From the NCBI GenBank assembly GCA_905214305.1, contig CAJMLK010000015.1, forward strand, positions 1-59,330: DNA of 59,330 bases, given 5' to 3'. Position numbers and translations under genes: made by a program. The notes below the pieces were generated by a model. That model saw only the letters and a program-made list of their open reading frames with translations, was not told the origin of the DNA and ran no database searches. The stretch's first letter is position 1. Every line of letters begins with the position of its first letter. Origin of the DNA: an uncultured bacterium (lineage in GTDB: Bacteria; Desulfobacterota; Desulfovibrionia; Desulfovibrionales; Desulfovibrionaceae). Shown in pieces: positions 8,589 through 16,446 of the stretch.

Positions 8589-9704
8589 ATGTTTGCCAAT
8601 GCATATAGGGGACGCCGGGTTTTCGTAACCGGGCACACGGGCTTCAAAGGCTCCTGGATGGCCGCGTGGCTGAGCCAGCTCGGCGCTGTGGTGGGCGGCT
8701 TTTCCGATGATGTACCCACCGAACCTTCGCACTATGCGGCCATGAATCTGGGCGCGCACCTTGAGGCCGACCTGCGCGGCGACATACGCGACCGCGATGC
8801 CGTGGTACGCGCCGTGCGCCAGTTCCGCCCCGACGTGGTTTTTCATCTCGCCGCACAGGCACTGGTACGCAAATCCTATGATGATCCGGCCCTCACATTC
8901 GAGGCCAACATGATGGGAACCCTCAACGTGCTCGAAGCGGTGCGCGCCTGCCCGGACGTGAGTGCCGCCGTCATGATCACTTCTGACAAGTGCTACAGAA
9001 ATGACGAATGGGTCTGGGGCTACCGTGAAACCGACCATCTGGGCGGGCACGACCCCTACTCCGCCTCCAAGGGCTGCGCTGAAATCATCGCCCATTCCTA
9101 TTTTGAAAGCTTTTTCAAAGACGGCCCCGCGTGCGCCACGGTTCGCGCTGGCAACGTCATCGGCGGCGGCGACTGGGCCGTTGACCGCATCGTGCCGGAC
9201 TGCGCCCGCGCCTGGGCCGCGGGACAGGCCGTGCAGATACGCAGTCCCTGGGCCACCCGCCCCTGGCAGCTCGTGCTTGAACCCCTGTCCGGCTACCTGT
9301 GGCTGGGCGCGCGCCTGCTGCTCGGCCAGAACAGCCCCTTTGACCTGCGCGGTCAGGCCTACAACTTTGGCCCCGCCGCTGACGTAAACAATACTGTGGC
9401 TGAGGTGGTAGAGGCGCTTGCCCTGCACTGGCCCGGATTTGCCAGCGAAATGGACAAGGCCGGGCAGGCGGGCATGAAAGAATGCACCCTGCTCAAGCTC
9501 TGCTGCGACAAGGCCCTTGCCCATCTGGGCTGGAAGGCGACCCTCAACTTTGAGGAAACCATCCGCTATACTGCCGAATGGTATCATTGCTTCTATCAGG
9601 GTGTTGGCGGCAAAAAACCGCAAAACATGCTGGACTTCACCCTTGGGCAGATCGCAGCCTACGTCAACTCCGCCGAGCAGCGCGGTCAGGTGTGGGTAAA
9701 ATAG
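8589..9704 (+). CDS. rfbG: CDP-glucose 4,6-dehydratase
   Basis: 371 aa, extended short-chain dehydrogenase fold. It has the NAD-binding VTGHTGFKGSW at the N-terminus, HLAAQALVR, the catalytic Ser/Thr in MITSDKCY and the YSASKGCAE active-site box (Tyr and Lys). The GHTGFKGSWM and GAGNVIGGGDWA type signatures are those of CDP-glucose dehydratases rather than dTDP-glucose enzymes. The product is CDP-4-keto-6-deoxyglucose. It lies 131 bases after rfbF and one base before the next gene. Confidence 0.93.
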   Translation: MFANAYRGRRVFVTGHTGFKGSWMAAWLSQLGAVVGGFSDDVPTEPSHYAAMNLGAHLEADLRGDIRDRDAVVRAVRQFRPDVVFHLAAQALVRKSYDDPALTFEANMMGTLNVLEAVRACPDVSAAVMITSDKCYRNDEWVWGYRETDHLGGHDPYSASKGCAEIIAHSYFESFFKDGPACATVRAGNVIGGGDWAVDRIVPDCARAWAAGQAVQIRSPWATRPWQLVLEPLSGYLWLGARLLLGQNSPFDLRGQAYNFGPAADVNNTVAEVVEALALHWPGFASEMDKAGQAGMKECTLLKLCCDKALAHLGWKATLNFEETIRYTAEWYHCFYQGVGGKKPQNMLDFTLGQIAAYVNSAEQRGQVWVK

Positions 9705-9705
9705 C

Positions 9706-10197
9706 ATGGACGCCCTGGAAACCGTGGCCCGCGATGTGGGCATAGACGGGGCGCTGCTGCAACCGCTGGGCGTCATCCCCACGCCCGGCGGGCCGGTGCT
9801 GCACATGCTTCGGCCCGGTTCCGCCCTGCTGCCGGACTTCAGCAGGGGCTTCGGCGAAATATACTTTTCTGAAGTGCTGCCCGGCCATATCAAGGCATGG
9901 AAGTGCCACACGCGGCAGGTACAGCATTTTGCCGTGCCCGCGGGGCTGCTGCGCATTGTGCTCTTTGACGGCCGCGCGGACTCCCCCACAAGAGACGTTG
10001 TGTGCGAACTGGCCCTTGGAAGACCGGAAAACTACTCTCTCCTGCGTATTCCCACGGGCGTGTGGTACGGCTTTACCGCAATGGGCGATAGCCCGGCGCT
10101 TATCTGCAACTGCGCTGATATTCCTCACGACCCGGCCGAAGGGCGACGCCTGCCAATGGACGATCCGTCCATTCCCTATTGCTGGAAAACAGAATAG
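9706..10197 (+). CDS. dTDP-4-dehydrorhamnose 3,5-epimerase-like (RmlC-type cupin)
   Basis: 163 aa. It is a short RmlC-like cupin: GEIYFSEVLPGHIKAWKCH, then a QHFAVPAGLLRIVLFDGR core and the IPTGVWYGF turn. In RmlC the first His of the HxxxxQ-type region is the catalytic base, and a matching His is present (KCHTRQVQHF). Placed one base after rfbG, it probably epimerises CDP-4-keto-6-deoxyglucose, or acts as an isomerase of it, giving a branch to CDP-linked dideoxy- or deoxyhexoses. No further CDP-sugar gene or glycosyltransferase follows, so the end product is not identifiable. A strong terminator closes the operon. Confidence 0.75.
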   Translation: MDALETVARDVGIDGALLQPLGVIPTPGGPVLHMLRPGSALLPDFSRGFGEIYFSEVLPGHIKAWKCHTRQVQHFAVPAGLLRIVLFDGRADSPTRDVVCELALGRPENYSLLRIPTGVWYGFTAMGDSPALICNCADIPHDPAEGRRLPMDDPSIPYCWKTE

Positions 10198-10228
10198 CCG
10201 CACAGGCACATGGTGTGACAAAAAACTG

Positions 10229-10256
10229 CGGGCCGCCCTTTTGGGCGGCCCGTTTG
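10229..10256 (+). terminator. Bidirectional terminator between rfb trio and EamA gene
   Basis: Perfect stem CGGGCCGCCC/GGGCGGCCCG with a four-base loop, TTTG on the plus side and an A-run on the other side. It serves the convergent rfb operon and EamA gene. Confidence 0.8.
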
Positions 10257-10263
10257 TCGTGCG

Positions 10264-11181
10264 TCAACGCCGCAGCGATGCGGCCTTTTTCCAGAGGCGA
10301 AACTGCCGCATCTCCGAGAGCGCCAGACCGGCCAGTGTCAGCACCGTTCCCAGCCCGGCCATCCACGTGATGCGCTCGTCAAGGACAAGCGCGGCTGTGA
10401 CAACCGTCACCACGGGGACAAGATAGATGTAGACGCTGCTCTGCACCGCTCCCAGACGCTTGATGGCGAATGTCCAGGCCACAAAGCACAAGGCCGAGGC
10501 TCCAAGCCCAAGAAAAACCATATTGCCCCAGTTCACGACCTTGCCAAAACGCTCCAGCCCCCAGTGAAAGCTCATGAAAGGCAGACAGGGAAGCATGAAA
10601 AGCAGACCGTAAAAAAAGCAGCGCCGCGTCACCTGAAGACTGTTATAGCCAAAGGCCAGAATCTTGCGCGTCAGGATGGAATAAAACGACCACGCAAGCC
10701 CGGCCAGCACCGCCAGCAGGTCCCCCAGGGGGTTAAGCTGCAAACCGGTGCTCCCGCTGAAGCTGATCAGCCCTATGCCCAGAATGGCCGCCGCAAAGCC
10801 CAGAAAGAAATTGAGGCCCGGTTTTTCGGCAGCCAGCAGCCAGAACGACAGCAAGGCCGTAAAAAACGGCGAAACGGCCACAATAACACCCACATTGGAG
10901 GCAAAGGTGTAGGTAAGGGCAATATTTTCAAGTAAAAAATAGAGCGTTACGCCCGCAAGCCCCGCCCCTGCGAAAAGCCATTCCTGTTTTTTATCCTTCA
11001 GCCACAGGGCACGGGGGCAGGCCAGCCACAGGGCCACGAACCCCAGACTGAACCGGAAAAAAAGAATTTCAACGGGGCTGAAGTCGCGCAGCAGTATCTT
11101 GGTGGAAATAAACGTGGCTCCCCATACAAGGATGCAAAGCAAAGCCGCCAGATGACCAGCCGAAGTATTTTTCTCAGACAT
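10264..11181 (-). CDS. DMT-family permease (EamA)
   Basis: 305 aa, two EamA repeats with about ten hydrophobic segments. The typical first helix is ALLCILVWGATFISTKILL, the charged turn RFSLGF follows, and a second-repeat FVAWTFAIKRLGAVQSS comes before the last helices. It is an inner-membrane drug/metabolite exporter of unknown substrate. The start MSEKNTS at 11181 fits the family. The longer open frame upstream has no membrane or family features. The C-terminus is basic (RLWKKAASLRR). Confidence 0.85.
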   Translation of the reverse strand: MSEKNTSAGHLAALLCILVWGATFISTKILLRDFSPVEILFFRFSLGFVALWLACPRALWLKDKKQEWLFAGAGLAGVTLYFLLENIALTYTFASNVGVIVAVSPFFTALLSFWLLAAEKPGLNFFLGFAAAILGIGLISFSGSTGLQLNPLGDLLAVLAGLAWSFYSILTRKILAFGYNSLQVTRRCFFYGLLFMLPCLPFMSFHWGLERFGKVVNWGNMVFLGLGASALCFVAWTFAIKRLGAVQSSVYIYLVPVVTVVTAALVLDERITWMAGLGTVLTLAGLALSEMRQFRLWKKAASLRR

Positions 11182-11476
11182 GGAACCGTCGTTGTTGGGT
11201 GGCAGACTGTTGCGCCTGAACGCAACGGAATGGCTGAATGTGAACCGTGCTGTCATTGGCCGTAGCGGGCCGAAAACAGGCGTGGCAGGCCATTTTTGAC
11301 CATGTACGTAGAGCGCGCGTGCGAACCCGCCACAGCATGATTTTGCCGGGGCATGCTCCCCGTGAAAAACGGATTCCGGCTTGCGGCGTGCCTGTAAAAA
11401 ACCTCTCCAGCCCGCCATGTTTTCCGTGACGGGATGGAGAGGCGGTGCGGACCTTCAAACGCCCATCCGGGCTGCG

Positions 11477-12397
11477 CTATCGCGATTTTTTCCCGCAGTC
11501 GGCAAGCCCAAGCTCCATGAGGCGCTCAAGCAACTGGCCGAAGTCAAGACCAATGGTTCTGGCCTCACGCGGCACAAGGCTGGTGGCGGTCATGCCGGGC
11601 AGGGTATTGACCTCCAGCAGCGCAAGGCTGTCGTCCGGCCCGAGAATAAAGTCTGCCCGGCTGTAGCCCCTGAGGCCGAGCGCCCGGTGCGCGGCAAGGG
11701 TCAGTTCCTGCACGCGCGCGGTCAGTGCGTCACCGATGGGGGCCGGGCATATTTCACGCGCGCCGTCCTGTGCGTACTTGCTTTCGTAATCAAAAAAATC
11801 TCCGGCTACCGGCTCGATAAGGATGGGCGGCAAGGGCTCTTCGCCCAGAATGCCGCAGGTCACCTCCCGGCCCGGCAGCACCGGCTCCATAATGACTTCT
11901 TCGCCCGCAGCAAATATCTGGCCCATGATATGGTCAAGCTGCTCACGGTTGGCCGCGCGCCCAAGGCGCAGCGACGAGCCGCCCGTATTGCTTTTGACAA
12001 ACAGAGGGTACGGCAGGCGGGGCTGCCAGCCTTTTTCGGGCAGTACGGGAACAAAGTCCCAATCCGCCGTGGGCAGACCGGCCCTGCGAAAAATCTGCTT
12101 TGCCGCACATTTGTTGAGCGCCAGAAAAGAGCCTGCGGGGCCGGACCCCTGGTAGGGACAGCCCACCTGATCCAGCATGGCCTGCACCAGCCCGTCTTCG
12201 CCCGGAGCGCCGTGCAGGTTGATGAGGGCAAAATCATGCTGCTCGGCGGCGGCCAGCAGACCATCAAAGTCGGCCAGCAGATCAAAAAAGGTCACTTCAT
12301 GACCGCGCGCCTCAAGGGCGGGAACCATCGCCCGCGCGCCGTTCAATGATACCTGCCGTTCAGGAGACCAGCCGCCCGCAATCAAAAGAATCTTCAT
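11477..12397 (-). CDS. ddl: D-alanine--D-alanine ligase
   Basis: 306 aa. The ATP-grasp fold shows the N-terminal Ddl motif GGWSPERQVSLNGA (the usual GGxSxEReVSLxSG), INLHGAPGEDG, the glycine-rich VKSNTGGSSLRLG, and the metal-binding end VNTLPGMTATSL. It makes the D-Ala-D-Ala dipeptide for peptidoglycan in the cytoplasm. Its start codon lies 38 bases inside the end of the preceding HD-domain gene, so the two are probably translationally coupled. The short overlap also argues against the longer in-frame upstream start. Confidence 0.92.
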   Translation of the reverse strand: MKILLIAGGWSPERQVSLNGARAMVPALEARGHEVTFFDLLADFDGLLAAAEQHDFALINLHGAPGEDGLVQAMLDQVGCPYQGSGPAGSFLALNKCAAKQIFRRAGLPTADWDFVPVLPEKGWQPRLPYPLFVKSNTGGSSLRLGRAANREQLDHIMGQIFAAGEEVIMEPVLPGREVTCGILGEEPLPPILIEPVAGDFFDYESKYAQDGAREICPAPIGDALTARVQELTLAAHRALGLRGYSRADFILGPDDSLALLEVNTLPGMTATSLVPREARTIGLDFGQLLERLMELGLADCGKKSR

Positions 12398-13016
12398 ACA
12401 GTGTCCATCCCAGTTGCTCCGAAAGAGCGCTTTCAATATGTTTTCCCTGGCGGAAGGCGGCGAAAATACCTTCTCGCGCCGCCTCACTGTGCCCATAACG
12501 GCCCAGCAGGTCGTCATACCTTTCTTCCAGACTGACGCACGCGTCGTGTCTGACTCTTTTGTCGGCATACATCACAAAAAACGGCAGTGCGCAGATGCCC
12601 CGCCCTGCGGGCAGTTCCCAGGGCCACCAGACATGCATCATGACACCCTGGGCCAAAGCGTAGTTGCCGGTTTCGGCCACGGCCCAGGCAGCGCCCACCT
12701 GGGCATGACTGCCGCCATGACGCACGCAGTACGTCTTGGCAATATCGTGCAGCAGCCCGCCGGCGCGCACCTCGGGCACATTGACGTCAAAACCCAGCGC
12801 CGCCGCACGCGATGCCAGAGCACTGGCAATGTGGGCCACCATAAGCGAGTGACGGCGAATATTGGGCAGCATGTCGTATTTGTCCCACAGGCAAAAACAC
12901 GCCGCATCGTCCGGCACGCTGCGGAGCCGGGCAGGATCACCGAGCTTCGGCAATTGTGGCAGATCAGCCAGCGGACGCCGAGGCCGGGGAATTTCGGACT
13001 GCGATGAACTCTTCAT
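12360..13016 (-). CDS. HD-domain phosphohydrolase
   Basis: 218 aa. The HD superfamily metal site is visible as RRHSLMVAHIA, GGLLHDIAK and a later HVWWPWELP region. Such proteins hydrolyse phosphate esters or nucleotides, but the substrate is not deducible. The N-terminus (MKSSSQSEIPRPRRP) is likely disordered. It is the first gene of a two-gene unit with ddl and overlaps it by 38 bases. Confidence 0.8.
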   Translation of the reverse strand: MKSSSQSEIPRPRRPLADLPQLPKLGDPARLRSVPDDAACFCLWDKYDMLPNIRRHSLMVAHIASALASRAAALGFDVNVPEVRAGGLLHDIAKTYCVRHGGSHAQVGAAWAVAETGNYALAQGVMMHVWWPWELPAGRGICALPFFVMYADKRVRHDACVSLEERYDDLLGRYGHSEAAREGIFAAFRQGKHIESALSEQLGWTLYEDSFDCGRLVS

Positions 13017-13093
13017 GCCGAAAGTATGCCACCCGGCAGGCGCGATGGCAAGAAAAGCCGCAGGGCGCATATGTTTACGCAGGCCAAAAAGTA

Positions 13094-13121
13094 CGCCCGG
13101 CGCTCAAATGAACGCCGGGCG
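13094..13121 (-). terminator. Intrinsic terminator (minus strand)
   Basis: Stem CGCCCGGCG/CGCCGGGCG with a ten-base loop. On the minus strand it is followed by TACTTTTTGG. It lies about 530 bases after the transglycosylase stop, so it may end a separate RNA or a long 3' tail. Confidence 0.6.
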
Positions 13122-13493
13122 ATTTGCGGGCACACAACCGCAAATACCCACTTTCGGGCCGCTGCCCGACCCTGTGCCGGACAGCGCGAAAGCGAGCTGT
13201 TGCCGGGGCAAACCGGCAGAGGTGACCTTTTCAGTTCCGGCATGCCATCAGATACGCCGAAAAGGGCCTGTTGACGAAACAGGCGGCCACAGGTGGGGGA
13301 ACCCCACATTCACTTCATCGGTAGATGAAATAATAACTTGAGAGAGCAGGGAGCACGACGCTCATGAGAGCAGAAAGCCCTGCGCGGAAAAATCGGCATG
13401 CCTTGCGCGAACTGTCTGGCGGCGCAGTGCCGCCTGCCGTGCGAAGCCGCCGCCGGGGCGGACACAACGCACCACAAGCCGCGCAGGCTGGCC

Positions 13494-13530
13494 GATGGGG
13501 AGGCCGCTGATACTTTCAGCACTCCCCATC
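13494..13530. repeat. Strong hairpin
   Basis: Arms GATGGGGA...TCCCCATC with an inner GCTGA/TCAGC pairing. No T-run follows on either strand, so it looks structural rather than terminating. Confidence 0.5.
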
Positions 13531-13655
13531 AGGCCAACTCAGGCAAATGGCATGGACATGTCTGTGATCACATCACCGCAAGGGCACGTCTGATGACAAA
13601 GCCAGCGCCGCACTGCTTCAGGGGGCCAGTTCCTGCGGTCACGCAGGGACGTGTC

Positions 13656-14867
13656 CTACCGCCCCTTGCCGGGGGCGGCATTTTTTTCTGTCTTCCCGCG
13701 CACGGTCCCTTTGGCCGGGGTAGCTGCCCCTTTTTGCACCAGATCGGCCAGAGCGAGGATAGTGTTGGCATACACCGTCGAACGGTTATAGGTCATGAGC
13801 ACCTTGTGCTGCTGCGCCTTGCCCATGCCGGATTTCCAGCCGTGGCGGGCCAGATAGTTGGACAGGCTTGCCACAGCATCGGGCACATGAAACAGGTCGA
13901 CCTTGCCGTCGCCATCACCGTCGGCTCCGTAGGCCGCGATGTTGGAGGGCATGAACTGGCACAGGCCCACGGCGCCATAAATGGAACTGGGCAGGTATCT
14001 GGGATCCAGATCGTCCTGCAGGATGTGGCCCACAAGGGCCCGCACTTCCTTATAGGCCCAGTCGGCACGCTTGGGCATGGTTTCCTGCAGCCAGTCCATA
14101 TGCTCTTCATAACCCGGCATGCGCGGCAGCCATTGGTCTATTTCCGAAGGTTCGCGGCTCACTGCCATGCTCGCCAGAGTATAGAGGGCGTTTTCCGGCA
14201 CGTCAGCCAAAACCTTGCCAAGGCGGGTTTCCACAAAAAGCAGGGCCGCGGCCACTGACGAAGGAACCCCATACCGGGTCTGGGCCTGACTGAAAGCCTG
14301 CCTGTGCTCGGCAATGAATGCGCGACACAGGGCGGCGTTCTGTTCCGTGACTACACCTTTGTAGTAGGTTGTGGGCGTAGGCTTGGCGGAAGGAGGCCGG
14401 GGCATGAAGCGGCTTTTGTAGAGTTCAACCATTTTGCGGCCCATAGGCGACTGGCTGGGTACGGGAGCCAGTGTAGCCAACAGGGCGTTGACACGGGGAC
14501 CGGAAAGCCCGTCGGCGGCAAGCCGCGTGACCAGCGGCTGCCAGACCGGAGCAACGGCAGGTGCACTGCCTTCAGGCAGAGGCTGCCTGCCGGGGGCTTT
14601 CTCGGGAGTCTGGCGGCCGTCACGAACGGGAGAAGCATCTTCCCCGCCGCTCCGGCCGGTTGCCGCTTCACCCGTAGCGGGCAAAGCGTGGCCGGCAACC
14701 TTGACCGGACCGGCCCCCTGGGCCGGTCCGGTGTTTTCAGATTCTGAAACAGGCTGGGTATGCGCGCCGCCGCAGGCGACAACAAGCATACAACAGGCCA
14801 GGCAGCAAACCAGACTGACCGCTCTGAACGTGGCGAAATAGGCTTTTCCGGTCAGTTTTTCGGTCAT
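13656..14867 (-). CDS. mltB: Lytic murein transglycosylase B (lipoprotein)
   Basis: 403 aa. The start is MTEKLTGK with a hydrophobic segment and lipobox VVAC near residue 32, so it is a membrane-anchored periplasmic enzyme. After a Pro/Ala-rich spacer (about 40-110) comes the SLT_2/MltB domain. The catalytic Glu is in LLFVETRLG, with the substrate-groove signature GAVGLCQFMPSNIAAYG and GDGDGKVDLFHVPDA. It cleaves glycan strands to 1,6-anhydromuropeptides. The C-terminal tail is Lys/Ala-rich. Its ATG is two bases after the stop of the repressor-like gene, which suggests co-transcription. Confidence 0.88.
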   Translation of the reverse strand: MTEKLTGKAYFATFRAVSLVCCLACCMLVVACGGAHTQPVSESENTGPAQGAGPVKVAGHALPATGEAATGRSGGEDASPVRDGRQTPEKAPGRQPLPEGSAPAVAPVWQPLVTRLAADGLSGPRVNALLATLAPVPSQSPMGRKMVELYKSRFMPRPPSAKPTPTTYYKGVVTEQNAALCRAFIAEHRQAFSQAQTRYGVPSSVAAALLFVETRLGKVLADVPENALYTLASMAVSREPSEIDQWLPRMPGYEEHMDWLQETMPKRADWAYKEVRALVGHILQDDLDPRYLPSSIYGAVGLCQFMPSNIAAYGADGDGDGKVDLFHVPDAVASLSNYLARHGWKSGMGKAQQHKVLMTYNRSTVYANTILALADLVQKGAATPAKGTVRGKTEKNAAPGKGR

Positions 14868-14869
14868 GC

Positions 14870-15562
14870 CTATAAGTCCTGAAATACCCACACGACCCGC
14901 CCCAGCAGACGCTTGCTCAGCAGGTCGGGTGTGAGCGTTGTTTCGGGGAAGTTCGCAGAATCAGAACGCAGCACGTACCCGTCCTGCGCGCTGTTCAGGA
15001 ACAGACGGCGAAGAATCACGCCTTCGTTGGGCGCAAAAAGCGCGTACACGCGGCCGGAAATCACGTCCCTGTCCATAGTGTCCACACCAAGGTGGGCTTC
15101 GGACATGATAGTGGGGATCATGTTTGCGCCGCGCATGCGCAGGACAGCAAGACCGTCTTTCATAAAAGAATGCGGCAGGGAAATTTTTCCCGCCATGTCA
15201 AGTGACGGTCGCGGCTGCTCATCGTCATAATCGCAGTTCATGTGATAAACAGAGACAACGGATCCTCTTGCAAGAGTATCGCCGTAGTGGGCAGCGTTTT
15301 CTGCAAGAGCCGCAGGAGCGTCCTGCGGCATGTAGCCCTGCTCGGTGCGCAGGTACATGGGACCTATGCCCTGTTTGAGCCAGTCCGGATTAAGCCCGAA
15401 CTTTTCAAACAGTTTCATAAACCAGTCGCCGGGAACCGAATTGCGGCGTTTGGCATCAGAGATGCTTGACTGACGTATATCCAGCACCTCGGCCAATTCC
15501 ACCTGGGTGCGGCTGTTTGTCGCCAGTTTGATGCGTTCGTATATTTCTGCAAAGGCAGGCAT
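14870..15562 (-). CDS. CI-type HTH/S24-like regulator with altered peptidase site
   Basis: 230 aa. The N-terminal helix-turn-helix is of the phage CI-repressor type (SRTQVELAEVLDIRQSSISD). The C-terminal domain has the LexA/CI S24 fold. The usual GxSMxPT serine motif reads RGANMIPT, so the nucleophile Ser is Asn. The expected catalytic Lys region reads VILRRLF with Arg. Self-cleavage is therefore unlikely and the protein may be a plain DNA-binding regulator. The start at 15562 follows GGAG at nine bases. Upstream in-frame starts lie inside or at the hflC end and lack a site. It sits between hflKC and mltB, all on one strand. Confidence 0.8.
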   Translation of the reverse strand: MPAFAEIYERIKLATNSRTQVELAEVLDIRQSSISDAKRRNSVPGDWFMKLFEKFGLNPDWLKQGIGPMYLRTEQGYMPQDAPAALAENAAHYGDTLARGSVVSVYHMNCDYDDEQPRPSLDMAGKISLPHSFMKDGLAVLRMRGANMIPTIMSEAHLGVDTMDRDVISGRVYALFAPNEGVILRRLFLNSAQDGYVLRSDSANFPETTLTPDLLSKRLLGRVVWVFQDL

Positions 15563-15597
15563 GTTCTTGAACTCCATAATGCGGACAGGCCGCATCA

Positions 15598-16446
15598 TCA
15601 ATGTTGAGGATTAAGAAGTGGCGCTTCGTTGGCTAGCACCATCTTGCTGTTCTCCTTGAGAGACTTGCGCATGGCCTCCAGCCAGCGTTGATACGCATAG
15701 AACTGAGGCGCCTTATTATAGGATTGGGCGTAGATGGATGCGGCACTGGCGTCGCCTTCACCGCGTTTTATCTGCGCCTCACGCGCGGCTTCAGCCAATA
15801 TAACTGCACGTTGGCGGTCAGCGTCGGAGCGGATGCGTGTGGATTCTTCCTCACCTTCGGAGCGGTACTGCTTGGCCTGGCGTTCACGCTCGGCCCGCAT
15901 GCGGCCGAAGATGGCACGCTGGTTTTCCGGCGGCAGGTCGGTGCGCTTGATGCGCACGTCCAGCACTTCAACACCGTAACTATGCATTAAGGCTGAAACC
16001 TTGTTTGTCACTTCCTTCATTATGGCCGCACGGTGGGAGGAAACAACCTCGGTGAGGGTGTACGCGCCCACCAGCGCCCGCAGCTGGGAGTAAACAACGT
16101 CGTCAAGCCGCGCCTGCGCGCCCGGAATGGTGCGCATGGTGCGGTAAAATTGCAGGGGATCAATAATTTTCCAGCGGGCGTAGTTGTCAAGCACAATGGC
16201 TTTCTTGTCCACTGTAAAAGCTTCACGCGAGCGGGCCTCGTAGTCCAGCACACGCGAATCGAAGTACACGACGTTCTGGATAAAAGGCAGCTTGAAGTGC
16301 AAACCGGGGCCGTACACCCTGTCCAGAGGGTCGCCCAACTGAAGAACCAGAGCCGTCTGCGTCTGATGAACAGTAAAAAAGCACTGGCTGCCCACCACAA
16401 CAATCAGCAGCAGCACGATGACAGCTGGCAGAGGATTAGTACGCAT
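15598..16446 (-). CDS. hflC: HflC, SPFH-domain membrane protein
   Basis: 282 aa. One N-terminal membrane segment (PAVIVLLLIVVVGSQCFF) is followed by a band-7/SPFH domain (QTALVLQLGDP, GPGLHFKLPFIQNV, KRTDLPPENQ) and a coiled-coil rich in charged residues (RMRAERERQAKQYRSEGEEE). With HflK it forms a large cage around the FtsH protease in the periplasmic face of the inner membrane and modulates its activity. The ATG shares one base with the hflK stop, so the two are translated in tandem. Confidence 0.93.
   Translation of the reverse strand: MRTNPLPAVIVLLLIVVVGSQCFFTVHQTQTALVLQLGDPLDRVYGPGLHFKLPFIQNVVYFDSRVLDYEARSREAFTVDKKAIVLDNYARWKIIDPLQFYRTMRTIPGAQARLDDVVYSQLRALVGAYTLTEVVSSHRAAIMKEVTNKVSALMHSYGVEVLDVRIKRTDLPPENQRAIFGRMRAERERQAKQYRSEGEEESTRIRSDADRQRAVILAEAAREAQIKRGEGDASAASIYAQSYNKAPQFYAYQRWLEAMRKSLKENSKMVLANEAPLLNPQH

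Larger units (their letters stand above)
13017..13655. other. 640-base intergenic region with many small hairpins
   Basis: No convincing coding frame. The region holds several compact inverted repeats: GGCCTGTTGACGAAACAGGC near 13266, GTGGGGGAACCCCAC near 13293, TTCATCGGTAGATGAA near 13315, and a large one at 13494-13530. A terminator-like stem on the minus strand lies at 13094-13121. This suggests a structured minus-strand transcript or a long leader. I could not match it to RNase P, tmRNA or 6S RNA. Confidence 0.45.

Noticed and set aside
13150..13560. Possible RNase P or tmRNA on the minus strand
   Set aside because: The GAGGAAAGTCC-type core of RNase P and the ends and tag of tmRNA are missing.
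13398..14258. Long plus-strand frame over the start of the transglycosylase gene
   Set aside because: It is the opposite-strand shadow of mltB, which has clear family motifs and a lipobox.
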